Positions 10,852 through 22,997 of a stretch of DNA of 64,000 nucleotides are shown one piece after another. A program made the translations under genes and the position numbers. Below the pieces are notes generated by a model. It worked only from the letters and a program-made list of their open reading frames with translations, made no database searches and was not told the origin of the DNA. How positions within the stretch are numbered: the first letter of the stretch is position 1; every line of letters begins with the position of its first letter. Source of the stretch: Guyanagaster necrorhizus (lineage: Eukaryota; Basidiomycota; Agaricomycetes; Agaricales; Physalacriaceae); contig NW_025064883.1 of assembly GCF_019112545.1 (NCBI RefSeq), positions 1,562,100-1,626,099 on the forward strand. The letters run 5' to 3'.

Positions 10852-12493
10852 ATGATGGGCCTCTTCAGCTCAGCCAGTTCGCACCTGCGCGCCGCCGCAA
10901 CAGGCAAGCGCGACGATGAGGGCGTTCCAACCGACACCGAGCCAGACGATACGTCCATTCTGTGAGCATCCAGCCCTTTTGCAGACAATTAGGTCGCTCA
11001 CCGCCGTGCAGAGACGAGAATGAAGGCTCGATTATCACCTCTCTCATCTCCCAGCTACGGTATGCTCGCTGTCGTTCCCTGTCTCGACAGAAATTCAGGT
11101 CTTTGCAGCGTCGGCATGGACCTTTCAAGAGTTACCTTTCCCACTTTTGTCCTTGAACCTCGCAGCATGCTCGAGCGCATAACCGACTTTATGTCGCATC
11201 CAGATCTTATCTTCGGGTACGCCCCTTAGCTGCCCAACAAATTCTCATTAATTTCGTGGAATGATACAGCGCGGAGGATATGGAGGATCCAGAGGAGCGG
11301 TTCTTACGTGTCCTTCAGTACTACCTAGCAGGATGGCACATCAAGCCAAAGGGCGTCAAGAAGCCGTGCGTCCCTTCTTCTCAAACCTTCTTTCCTCACA
11401 TTGACTGCATACAGCTATAATCCTATTCTTGGAGAATTCTTTCGATGTCGGTATGACTACCCCAATGGTACACACGGATACTACGTCGCGGAACAAGTCT
11501 CCCATCACCCGCCTGTGTCGGCATTCTACTACATCTCCCCTGCCAACCGTATTATTATTCTCGGCGAGCTGCGGCCCAAGAGTAAGTTCCTGGGAAACAG
11601 CGTGTCGACAACGATGGAGGGCGAAAACAGGATCTTGCTATTAGGCAAGCCGGAAGATGGAGGTGCGTTTCCCTCGTTTCGTTCCTGCATGCGGCTGTGC
11701 GCTGACATCCAACAGAGTACGTGATTACCATGCCCAACATGTACGCACGCGGCATACTATTTGGAAAAATGGTTCTAGAGTTGGGGGATACATGTATTGC
11801 TAAGAATGAGAAACACGGGCTATATTGCGACCTTGAGTTTAAAACCAAAGTATGGCCTTCCATCTTTTACCGTAATTCCTTCTTTGCTAACGTTATCCAG
11901 GGCTTCTTCTCTGGAACGTATAATGCTATCAGCGGCAAGATCCGTCGCAATTTGACAGAAATTGGTGAGGTGTCGGGGCGGTGGAGTCATGTTATGGATT
12001 TCAAGAGCGTCAAGGTCAGCATACATCATATTTTACGCTTGGTCCTCCCTGATCGAGCACCCCTTTAGACGACGACGCGGCGCGTTTTGTTTGATGCCGT
12101 TAAAGACGGACAGAATATATCGCCTAAATGGGTCCCTTCTGAGGAAGAGCAGGAGCCCAACGAGTCCCGCAGACTGTGGACTAATCTGACAAAGGCTATT
12201 TTAGACAAAGATATGGAGGCGGCGACGACTGCCAAATCAGCAATTGAGGACGCCCAGAGAGAGAAGAGGAAGACCATGGCACATCATGGAGAGAAACACG
12301 TGCCGAGATTTTTCGTCCAGAAGGACGGGAGATGGGAACCAAAGATTAAGTATGCATCTTTCAATTCTATCTATCTTCGCGTCAAGATATTAACAGTAAT
12401 TCCAGGATTCCGGAAGATCCCATCGAAGCCGAGCGCGTAGTGAATGTGTGGTTGAAGTTGGCTCCGCCCGCCCCACCCACAGAGACGACATGA
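10852..12493 (+). CDS. Oxysterol-binding protein (KES1/OSH4-like)
   Basis: Nine exons: 10852-10961, 11012-11059, 11109-11216, 11270-11365, 11415-11662, 11716-11849, 11901-12014, 12069-12349, 12406-12493; 408 aa. The protein should be a soluble lipid-transfer protein exchanging sterol for phosphatidylinositol 4-phosphate between membranes. It is a stand-alone ORD with no PH domain or ankyrin repeats, the size of yeast Kes1/Osh4. Visible are the lid and core start ([16 protein letters not shown]), YNPILGE, the family signature EQVSHHPP, the sterol-barrel segment SKFLGNS, and the late basic/acidic stretch PRFFVQ...W. Met at 10852 or 10855 could start the protein. It converges on the large coiled-coil gene. 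Confidence 0.92.
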
Positions 12494-12862
12494 CGATTTC
12501 GTCCATCCGCCCAGGTTTACGGTTACCAGATGTTGTTCCGATATAATACATGCACCATACACTTACACACTGACATAGTAATGCAATTCCATTTCCGAGT
12601 GTACAATGAGAAAAAGAGAGGGTATTTATGTACAATCAATAGTAGGGTGGGTAATAGACCTGAAAGATCTGGGAATAGTAACGTGAGTATAGGAAACCAA
12701 TGTGATAGCGAATGATGAAAGATGGTGATGCAAATGTATAAAAGCAAGACTGTATGTAGAATACCGACAACAGGGATAGCCATAGATGAATGAATGATAA
12801 TGCACATGGATGATTGGCAACGTTAAAAAATAGGGTCAGCGAAAAGAACCTGTCCGAGAATT
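12494..12862. other. Convergent 3' region
   Basis: Shared 3' flank of the oxysterol-binding gene (+) and the coiled-coil gene (-). It is AT-rich with several ATG-rich short frames but nothing with a coding signature. Polyadenylation signals for both genes are expected here; I cannot pinpoint them. Confidence 0.5.
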
Positions 12863-15800
12863 TTATCTCCACCAGCCGTCTTCATCTACAGTTGGCGTTA
12901 GGGATATTGTACTCGGTGTAGGCGAGGGAGGCGCAAGCGGCAGTTGAGATCGTCGTCTGGGTGTTCCGCGGATTAAAGCAGTCGGATATCGAGATGGAGT
13001 AGGAGTGTAGGGAGATGGATGGACCCCATTACTCTTTGGCGCGTGCATGGAGTCCCATACAGATGACTGAGGAGGCGTATGTCCATTCGGTGTCACCGAT
13101 CGCGAACGACTATACTCCGTACTCGTACGAGAGTCGGGACGCGGCATACCGTTTCGAGGTATGGTGATTGTTGGCGTTTTGCTGTTTGCATTCCTAGAAC
13201 GCTCGAATTCGGTTTGCATGACTCTGATCTTGGCTTCGAGTGCGCTGATTTGGTCACGTAAGCGGGCTTCTCGGTCCTGAGTAAATAATAAAACTGTCAG
13301 AAGGATACATGATAATGAGACAGCAAGTTTACCTTCGCCAAGCGCTCATCCGCCTCCCGCTCCTCTACCTGCATCTTCACCAAGGAATAATCAGCGTCCA
13401 ATTGAGCTTGGGTCTGCTCCGCCTGGTCCAGCATCGTCTGCGTGTGCTCAAGCTTACCCTCATACTCCTTGGCACGGTTTTCCCACTCGCTAGCCCGCTG
13501 TTGTGCTTGAGAGAGACTTTGGCGGGCCGTGAACGCAGCCCTCTCGACATTAGATAGTCGTCCCTCTTGATCCTTGAAACGTTTCTGCAACATCGAGTGT
13601 TCTCCTTCAAGCAACTTCGACCTATCGCGGATGCACTTAAGCTCCTGCAGCTCTTCATCGTCAGATTGGTGCATAAGGTTCGCAATAACCTGGATTTGTT
13701 CTGAGGCCTGACGGAGGCTATCCCACTGACTTGAATTCGTGGTGAGATCCTCATTTTGCTTGCGAAGGGCGGCGATGGTCTCCTCTGCCAAATCCTTGTC
13801 GCGAGAAGCAAACGCCACCTTCATTTCAAGAGCATCAATCTAATAATTAGCACAGTATGTCAGACTTGTCATATGTCGGAACAAAATGACGGATTTACCT
13901 TGGTCTTCAATGTCCTTTTATCAAACAACAGCTCTTGGTTAGCTTTCTCAAGCTCAGCAATTCGTTCTTGATTAGATTGCGTGGCAACATCAGAAGATTG
14001 GAGGCGTGAAAGAGCTTTCGCTAGAGCATCTTGCAATTCTGTATTCCGGATATCGACAACTGCACTCTCTTCGGCCTTTGCCGCAACCGAATCCTGCAAG
14101 TCCTTCAGTTGGGTCCGCAATAGATCCCGATCAGCCTCCACAATGCCTAACTTCTCAGAGAGCACCTCCTTCTCGACACGAACCTGTCCATGCGCGCCTC
14201 GAGCCTTGGCAACCTGGACTTGCAAGTCGGTGTTGGTCTTCCTGAGGTCTTCAAGCTCGTGCTTGACCGCATCTCTAGACAATGTAAATTCGGCGTGTGC
14301 CTGCTGAAGCACGCTGGTGGCTACGGAGAATGATTCCGGAAGAGCGTTGATCTTTTGAATGACATCTTTATGAAGTCCTAATATCTCCCCACTCTGTTCC
14401 GCTAGTGTGCGTTGCTTGTCCGTGAGGCCATCCATGACCGATTTAATATGAACGATGTTCTCATCCGGAGCAGTGACTTTATCCTCGTTGACTTGTCCCT
14501 TCGACAACAGTTCAATCTGGGTTCCGATATCTTGTACTGCAGACAGAATTTTTGACGGAAGATCTGTCATGTTGGCCACAACGTCGCCCTGAGCCGAAGA
14601 CAAATCTGACTGCTGAGAAGCGAGAGACCGTTGTCCTTCGACAAGTGTCGACAATGTGTTGTTGATACTCTGAAGAGGCTCCAAAAGTCCCGAAATACTA
14701 TCGGTTACGCGACTCGCGATCCCGTCCAGAGTCAATGTCTTGTCTCGGTTGGCGAGGCGAGCGTCAAGACGTTCGACGACGAGGTCTGCGACCTGCTCCT
14801 TGATTTCGAAAGCATCTATTGGAGCGATGGCACGGGTGACAGCAGATGTAAGTTGAAGGCTGATGGCGTCGGTGTCAACAGCAGGGCTAGGCTCCTGCAG
14901 GTTGGGCAAAAGAGGGATTAACTGCTTAACAATGAGGCCGGCCGTCTCGCGTTTATCTGATGCAAGATCAATTAGCTGGGATATGTTGGGTTTAACTGCG
15001 TGAGAGAGCTTCTCGGACAGATAGTCGTAATCCACCGAATCCGAACGGATAGAGCTGAGAACAGGAGATAAGGCGGATACTACAGCGTCCACAATGGCAT
15101 CTCGCTCCCTCGCCGGGGCTGCCCGTCCAATAGATTCCAAGCGGACCGACATTTCAGATATCGCTTCATTGATTGCCTGAATCGTGCGGGTGCTATATTG
15201 CTCCAGAGTCACGTCCGGAACGCCTGGATTCAAGATAGGACGTCCTTTATCGAAGGTCTGGGATATACTGCTAAGCTCCTGCTTGAGATGAGCAAGCGTT
15301 TCAGCATGGGCCTGTTCGATGACATCCTTTATCAATTGGAAATCCAATTCACCCCGCGCATCCAGCTGAGTATCTTCCAAACTACGCGTGGCGGAATCAC
15401 GGAGCTGAGTCCTGAACAGCGAAAGAACCTCGTTAATCATAGCCTCTGTGTTGGGATTCAGTGTAGATCCTCCTCTGATGTCGTGACGAAGGACCGCAAT
15501 TTTTTCATCGAGCAGATCTTCGATTCTATGCAGCTCAAACCGGCTTGTCAGGTCCTTGTGGATGACCGAGGTCTCTGAAATGGATGATCCTGAAGGGAAA
15601 GGATGAAGAGCATCAGGAAGCGACGACCGTCGTCGGGAATGACGCGTGGAACCAAATACATCTTCAGTAGGAGAGACTTGCCTTTGACCAGGATCAGTGA
15701 CCAATCTGCTTCGGGATACTTTGTGAGAGATGGCAGGAACACTAAGATCATCCAAGGAAGGATGAGAAACGTGGTCAAAGATTTCGCGAGAACTGAGTCG

Positions 15801-18695
15801 TGACCGCACAGTTCGGCGAGTGCGTTCATCCCCACCGTTGTTGACTAGGGCTTTGAACAAACCCGCGGGAACGGTATTATTCGATACGGTGTGCATGAAG
15901 TCCAGCGGTATAGGTGCCCGCTTCGCCTTTGAACTCGAAGGCAGGACGGATGCATCCATTTGGGAATCACCGTACTCGGCGCGTGCAGTACTCTCGTCTT
16001 CAAAAGTTTCCTCAGCAGGGTCCGCAGGGGGTATAGGTGGTAAAGTCGCAGCAGCCGAAAAGCCAGCAAACGTGAACGGCTCCACAGACGGGTTGAGGGA
16101 GGAATGTCCGGATCTGTCAGGACGTGGCAATGGCATCTGACGCAAGTCCACAGGAGAATCTGCGGGTGGAGGGAACTTGAACGACGCCATACTATCTCCC
16201 TCTTCCACAGACTCGTTTGATCCATGGCGTCTACGTTTTTCGCGACCTTGGACCCGAAATGGTGACGACTCACTAACAGGGGGAACAGGGAGCGGCCGGA
16301 AAGGTTCTGCAAGGGGGAAAGCAGGACCTACGGCCTTGAATGTGAATGCACTTGGCTTGAATTCCTGAGCACTGGCATTGAGAGGTTTGCCGAAGGACGG
16401 AAAACGTGAGTGTGTGTGGTCGCCGGAGCCAGTGAAAGAGTCGGGCTTCCATGAGTTCTCCAGCGGAGCGCCGAAAACGAATGGTTTAGCGTTAGGATTA
16501 AGACGAGGAACGGCCGGCTTCGGTTCAGGGAACCCAAAGTTAACATCTGACGAATGGCGCGAATGAGCTTGGGCTGGGTCATGGATAGAATGCTGGCCAG
16601 AAGGTAAACGAGAGTGGGGGAGGGGAGGAAGAGGTCGAGACGATCGTCCACTCATATTTGAAGGAGGACGTTCGTAATAATTGTGCACGCTAAGATAACC
16701 TTCGTGGTCCTGCAATTGTTCTTCCTCACTGGGATTCGATATAATATCAGCCTCTCCGGGTACAGACATTACCATGGTGTTTTCCGGCGGACGAGGAAAG
16801 TTAGGTATGCGTCTCGGCTGTTCAGCATCTTGCTGTAACGCCCGGCGCCGTGTCCTGCGTTCCAGATGTTGCTGCCGCGCCCTTTCTTCATCAGAAGGAT
16901 TTGACCACTCGCCAATGCTCTGAGCGAAAGTTTAGCACAGAGGGAACAGAATTTGGCTCCACACACCTCATCTTCCGAACTTTCATGGCCCATAAATACG
17001 TCCTCCGACCCCGTCCACTCTTCGACACCATCCAAATCATGTTTCTCCTCCACGCTGATGTTTCCATCAGCTACTGGCTCCAAATCGGTCCTTTCGTTTG
17101 TTCCATCGACGTTGAACACGCCAAACGACCTGAGCGAGAGCGCAGCCGATAATTTCGATGTGTGTCTTGAATGGTATTGGCCCTGCGAAGCCGTTGTCAG
17201 ACCAGCGTCCTCCGTTCCCCGATCCCCGTCGTCATCAACTTCTTCATCAAAGGCTTCTTCATCAGAGTCGGTCTGGGTCATGTTCTCGCCTTCTACGGCT
17301 TCCTCCTCTTCTTCCTCCTCTTCTTCGGGAATATCAAGGCCAAACCCTCTATTGAAATCTGGCCTACTGTCGGGGCGACTAGTGGACAGAGCTGGTGGAG
17401 CCAAAGATGGAAGTGCAACAGGGACACGTCCTTGAGGAGCGTGGATTTCGCCGATGCCAGGAGGGCCGGGGGAAACACGCGGCGAACGCGAAGGTATCTG
17501 ATCAGAACCTAAAACGGCATCATGTCCGAACGGATTCAGCGCAGCAAGAGGTCCGTTGTTGTAAGGGTATAGAGATTGTGTAGGTGGCTGCGCCAATGAC
17601 ATGCTGTGACCGTGTCTATTCATCATAAATCTTGGTCCCTGTTGATGTGGTGATGGTGACATGCCGAAAGATGGTTGAGGAGAAGGGGCCATAGAATTAT
17701 TGGATGACGCATTTTGAGATTGCTGGAGTTTGTTGAGCTTGAAGAGCAGAAGGGCAGGGTCTGCGGGCGAAGATATCTAGAACAGAAGATGAAACGAATA
17801 GCATGGGAAGCAGCAAAGTGACATACTGATGCTGCACGAGCATGAGGTGCATATATATGCGGTGCATTGCTCCCCGACCCGCGCTCTACACCCAGCTTCT
17901 CCAATTTCTCCTCTATAGCCATCTGTCTGATCGCGTCCCAGGCACTCTGTTATGTCAAATCAACAGAGGTAGAGGGAACGATAACAATAAAGATAGCCTA
18001 ACCTTGCCTGGCAAAAAGACATCAATGGTTGGTGGGATATCAAATCTCCAGTCATCCGAAGGGTATATCTTTATTGAGTAGGTTTCTACAGGTGCGACGT
18101 CGGGAAGTGGTAGAATAACGGGGTCGTCCAGAGGATTCCTCGCCCAGGAAGCGCGACAGACCGTTTGTCCATTATCTCCGGTGATATCCTCCTTTGGGAG
18201 ATTGACGACGATCTTTTTCGGCTTAACTTGTGGCGCGGGGGACGTGCTTGATCCAGTAGCTGTTACTGCAGCAGGGGGTATAGGACTCAGCTTACGATTC
18301 GGTCCTCCCAGAACGGCCTTGGGAGGACCTCCAATGCTGAGCTGTCTCCTGTTTCTACCTGGAAAAGGATGGCCACCAGGTGGACCATTCATCATCATGG
18401 AAGGCCGCGAAAAGTGGCCGCCCATGGGCGTCATGGGGTAACCGCTGGGAGGGTGGATGCCAGCAGCTGCGAGTTGGGCGACGCTGGCCTGTCCAGCGTG
18501 ATGGGCTGGTCGACCTGGGGCGGACGGCACTTGGGGGAAAAAGTTTTGCATTGGGGTTTGCATAGGAAGAGGAGGGTGGAAGCTCTGCTGAATAGATGTC
18601 GGGAGGGCTGGCGAATACATCGTCTGCATGGGCTGCTGCATATTGAGCGAGGCAGGTATATTGAGCCTTGGCAAAGCGTCACGATGCCTCGCCAT
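12863..18695 (-). CDS. Large disordered/coiled-coil protein, function unknown
   Basis: Six exons on the minus strand (18695-18003, 17946-17827, 17776-16968, 16920-13899, 13839-13333, 13276-12863) give 1854 aa. I do not recognise a named family. Residues ~1-230 are Pro/Met/Gln-rich, ending in a block with DDWRFDIPPTIDVFLPGK. Next comes a Ser/Pro-rich segment with a run of nine Glu followed by more acidic sequence. The following region has scattered FG-like motifs (KPFVFGAP, AFTFKAV, EPFTFAGF). From about residue 950 the protein is charged and heptad-like, with long predicted coiled coil (Leu/Ala/Glu/Gln/Lys repeats, e.g. QAHAEFTLSRDAVKHELEDL). The C-terminus is basic and Ser/Thr/Pro-rich. A scaffold, tether or cytoskeletal role is possible but is inference. 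An upstream 5' exon ending just before 18706 cannot be excluded. Confidence 0.8.
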
Positions 18696-19786
18696 GGTCT
18701 GCGAATCCTGAGAAAACACCGAGGAATAAGATGAAGGTGAACAAGTCGAACGATACCAACGACGGCAGGGCGAGAGAAGCGACTGGTGAAAGCGTCGAGA
18801 CGATGGTCGACGACAAAGGGTATAATGGAGAAAAGGGCTCGACGACTTGAAATGCGAGCAATGCCGGCAGACCACTGCACAGTGCACGCTATAAGTACGA
18901 CCCGCTGTACCACCAAGACAGCCGAGCTCGAGGCAATTGTCACTGTGGTCAGTGTCGCAAAGGCACAAAATATATACCACGTGCCACTACGGCCTCCCAA
19001 CGATTCCCGGCAGACCATTGATGGACCAAAATGTTCCCAAGGATAACAACGATTGACATACCAAAAGATAAGTAAGTAATAAGAATTCAACTACCCTGGT
19101 AACAATACCTACACATTCATGTCACCGAGCCTAATTGCAGGGTTACCGGTAAGTGTTCTGGAGACACGACCACAATTGTCCTATTCGGGACTTCTAACTC
19201 TACGCTAATAAGGCTACTCGAAGAGTTAACAGATGCCATGTAAACGTGTGGCGTACACAAACTTGCAAATACGCGTTTTGAACGGTAGGGTCCCAAAAGT
19301 GGCACCGGTGGAAGATGCCTTGCTCGATGTGTTTCTTTGTCCTAGAAGAGAACGTGGACGCAGGCAGGCTCCGAAAGAAACACAGCTGCAAGAAAAGCCA
19401 GAAAGGGTGGAGTGTACATTCCTCACATCGATAAAAATTTTTCACAAGTTAACAAAGTAGGACAATTGAGCAGGGCAGTCGCGCATAATAACTCCCGCTT
19501 CTGTGCATCTGTCGGACTGGATATCATTTTCCAGGTTATTGCATTCCCTGAAAACAGCAGATTGCGTGAAAATTCATGATCAAAGGTCCCAGACGTTCAC
19601 CAGCGCTAACTAGTAGCAGGACTTAGTCGCACTAGAAAATATTACTTTGACAGACACCAACATCACAGAATACTAATAAATTGTTGATAAATATATAATA
19701 TAACCGAGTCAACCACGACTGTGAGTACATGAATATCGTACAAAAAGTAAGGTGCCCTCTTATTTAAATAAGTTTTCTACATTCTG
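18696..19786. other. Intergenic region upstream of coiled-coil gene
   Basis: About 1.1 kb between the start of the coiled-coil gene and the 3' end of the 7-TM gene, both on the minus strand. Short frames only, with no recognisable coding signature. It should hold the coiled-coil gene promoter and possibly a 5' UTR intron. Confidence 0.5.
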
Positions 19787-21041
19787 TCAAGCGTTGGTCC
19801 CCTCGAACTCTACATCTTTTCCTAGTTCGTACTTTTTGCAAGTATGAGAATGGATGGCGACGGCCATGTCAGGTTTGCTATTATGTTCGAATACTTCAAA
19901 TCCCCTCGTACTAGAAACTTGTGCTGCGGCAGTTCCAGCGGATACAGTACCTGTCGCAAAACGAGGAAGAGAGTTTATGACGGACACGCTCAATCCTGTG
20001 GTGGCCTGTTGCTCCTCTGACCATCTGCTACCTGCAGAGGAGGCAAGCAACAAGGCAATTATTTCGAAATATATGTTGGACATGATGATGTACGTAGCGT
20101 CCAGAAAAAGATGGACAGAGAAGGCAAAAGTGAGCTGGACAAATGAAATCATGACGAGGAAGACAAAGTTGGATACGGAGATCCAGAACAAGGCACTGAG
20201 GTGTTTTGAATATGAAGCTTAAATAAACACGGTCAATAATCAACTTCAAATGCATGTCCCCACGACTTACTAGCAGGCCGTCTAGTACAGTCGATCCGGC
20301 CATTAATACTACGACTCCCTCTGAGGCGGTAGAGAAAGAGTGCTGAAGCATATCTGACGCCCAGTATCAAATACAACAAATTATACGCCATATAGCAACC
20401 TACCCGTTGTCGAATATCTGCAGAAACCATTCAATCTTGTCCGAGGGAAAATCCCATGACTGCTGTGCAACAGCGATAGGGTTACCCCCCGCTACGATGG
20501 TTGGGAACCATACACTCCAGAAGATCAAGATGTTGATAAGCCGAGCGGCTTTCAGGAAACACAGTGGGATGTAAACGATCGCTAAAATCAGACGAGGTGT
20601 TCTTTTCAGAGGGTACACAGTCAGCACTCTGACTACCAAGATTGATTCGGTAAAGAGTGGCAGTGCACTGACAACCGAATGTGCGATGACAGCGGCGCCT
20701 GGGATTATTAAATCCGGAGACAAGATTGCCGTTACCTGCGAAATTCATAATCTCTTAGCAGTCTACGCATGAGGCCAATCTGAAATAGCACTCACCCCAC
20801 TATAATAGTCAAGAACTCCCAATGTTAACCCCGTGATAATGGACGTGACATTCAGCATGAAAATCGGCGCTCTCTTCAAAGACCTGGAGGAGAACAGAAA
20901 TAAGGCGAAGAGAAGTGAAACCAATGCTGAAGACCACGCTGAGCATAGAAGCAGTAGTTTGAGGGACGGGCGAATGACCGCAAGATAGTTAAGCCCACTG
21001 GCAGGGGGAGGGGGATAACCTACAGATAAAGTGGATGACAT
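19787..21041 (-). CDS. Seven-helix integral membrane protein, receptor-like
   Basis: Four exons on the minus strand (21041-20796, 20735-20404, 20353-20271, 20217-19787), 363 aa. Hydrophobic segments can be seen for about seven helices, e.g. LLLLCSAWSSALVSLLFALFL, FMLNVTSIITGLTLGVL, FTESILVVRVLTVYP, LILAIVYIPLCFL, ALFWISVSNFVFLVMISFV and the last around IIMSNIYFEIIALLLA. The C-terminal tail is hydrophilic. It resembles the basidiomycete-expanded families usually annotated as integral membrane protein or putative GPCR, whose ligands are mostly unknown. I see no mating-pheromone-receptor (STE3) signature that would justify that name. A non-receptor membrane role is equally possible. Confidence 0.75.
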
Positions 21042-22464
21042 TGGGAGATCTTTTGGCTCTGGACTCTCTAAGAACACTTCATTGTATAATATCAAAGACC
21101 ATGAACTTCACTAGTCGGATCGTCATCTTGATATGATGTATGCTGGACCATGAAACGCAGATGGGATAAGGCCGTGCAGCGATGGCTTACGCCTGTGCTG
21201 TGCTGAGTCACTGACGCCTAACTTCGCTACTGGTAAGTTATTAATAGCCGTACCTGCTATTCACCAAGGTCCTGACTTGATTGGGAAGATGTATGTCCGG
21301 AACCTGGTACTCAGCGTGCTCAGGCTCAGACACAGACTGTACAAGAGCGTATGGACTTGGATTCTTTTTCAGGCTCAGAGTCAGATGATGGACCGCACTG
21401 GTCTGGTAGGCTTAGACAGGGTGCACTGTATATAGATCGCAACTATCCAGCTGGACAGAATTCCCATCCTGTTCAGTCTCATCCCATGCAGCGGTCAATC
21501 GTTGAGCATTGCATAGGCCAAGTCTGGAGAGCAAAGACCACCATCCTAGCTGCTGAGTAACTGCTTATGAACTTTTCGGTGGATAGATCAATCCCTGTGA
21601 CCTTGATCCGGAGATTCAACATGCTTCCAAGTGCTATGCGTCCTTCCTCTATGAGGCAGATTACCTCAAGCTAGTGGAAATTTTACCCACAAGGCCCATC
21701 GTAGATGGTCCAAGCGAAGAATCGTCGTGTTTCGATATGCATCCTCGAATGAGCCGGAATCCAAGATTGGGACAGATGGAACAGAACAGATCCTAATTCA
21801 ATCATCAAGTCCTAGTGGAGAATAGTAAATCGACAACATCCAGCGCAAAGCAAAGAATTCAATGGATAACCACCCGCCAAGCCAAGCTGCCTCCTCTAAG
21901 TCCAATCCGGCTTTTTCTTCCTACATGTGTTCTTATGCACACCTACACATTTTGCCTGCGGAACTGGCGTAGGAAACGAAGAACAAACGGACCTTAAATT
22001 AATACGACGGGTAGCAAGTGGAGCGGGGCAAATTAAGTTCTTGTTAGGCGCAGATTTCAAAGAAGTTCCAGATTTCATCTTTCGGATGGCTGAGCGAGGA
22101 GGAGGCGTAGATGAACTGGGTTCAGGTTTTTGTGTGGAACAGCGGATGACGGCAGGCGACATAAGCAGCGATGGCGTTTCCAGCACATGCGTCTTGCTGA
22201 GACACAGAGGAGAAATTCTAGGTGAGGGACTACCGTCTGAAGCTGAAGGAGTAGTTTGAATGCGAACTGGAATGCGAGAAACAAATCTGTCACGGCTAAT
22301 CCTTGGCCGCGAGGAAGGTCTATCCTTAAAAACGGTAAAATTTGTGACAGAATATATCTATATATGCTGGCTACTTTTCAGAAAATGCGTACAAGAAGAT
22401 GATAGATAAGAAGGCTCGCCTGTTTCTTGTCTTTGCGCTCGATTTTCCCAATGATACTCATCGA
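21042..22464. other. Spacer containing an unassigned open stretch (minus strand 21896-22330)
   Basis: About 1.4 kb. On the minus strand 22330-21896 stays open in one frame with a Ser/Pro/Arg-rich coding-like composition (RPSSRPRISRDRFV..., TPPPRSAIRKMKSG). It follows an AG acceptor near 22331. It may be the second exon of a small gene starting at an ATG near 22459, joined by a 68-nt GT-AG intron. No family recognised. The remainder (21042-21895) shows nothing convincing. Confidence 0.4.
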
Positions 22465-22797
22465 TTAGGACTTCTTCGGAAGGTCAGAGTATAGTCTCTG
22501 TAACCGTTTGTACTCTTCTTCTGTGACCAGAGCTTCCTTCTTCAGCTTCTCGTTTTCTCTTTCTAGATTTCGTGCCCGAAGCTCCCAGTCGACGTCAGAG
22601 AGTTCAACAGAGGGAAGCGCAAGGAGAAATTCATACAGGGGAGAAGATCGGGTGATAGAAAGTCTAGAAGCGGTCGACGAAGGGGTAACGAGGACTGCAG
22701 GAGAACATGAATTCTCGCGCGTCTCATGAATGTTTGACTTGGGACTGCATCCCATCTTGGAGGTGAGAGTACCTTTGACAGAGGCATGGACCTTCAT
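22465..22797 (-). CDS. Small protein with C-terminal coiled coil, function unknown
   Basis: An ATG at 22797 gives 110 aa; the same frame is open further upstream without a good start. The N-terminal half is Ser/Thr-rich. The C-terminal ~45 residues are strongly helical and charged (LRARNLERENEKLKKEA, EEEYKRLQRLY), a short coiled coil. It is divergent from PPX1, with only 200 bp between the starts, so the two probably share control sequences. An ATG for the possible downstream gene (21896-22459) lies a few bases past this stop, so the two pieces may belong to one gene with a splice I have missed. Confidence 0.5.
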   Translation of the reverse strand: MKVHASVKGTLTSKMGCSPKSNIHETRENSCSPAVLVTPSSTASRLSITRSSPLYEFLLALPSVELSDVDWELRARNLERENEKLKKEALVTEEEYKRLQRLYSDLPKKS

Positions 22798-22997
22798 TTG
22801 ACAGAATAGAGAGACAGAGAAGAGGGCGAAAAAAAGTATGTACGGATGAAATGGCGTGGATAGTGGCGGTATAGAGCAGGGTTTGAGATATCTCCAGTCA
22901 AACACGACCAAACTCGAACTTGACGTCCTTCTTGCCATCACCATCATCAGAATGGGACATATGGCGTGGGCCCGTGCGTTCAGAAAAACCTGTCTAT

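Noticed and set aside
19787..21041. 7-TM gene as a mating pheromone receptor (STE3)
   Set aside because: No pheromone-receptor signature, no CaaX pheromone precursor ORF and no homeodomain genes nearby.
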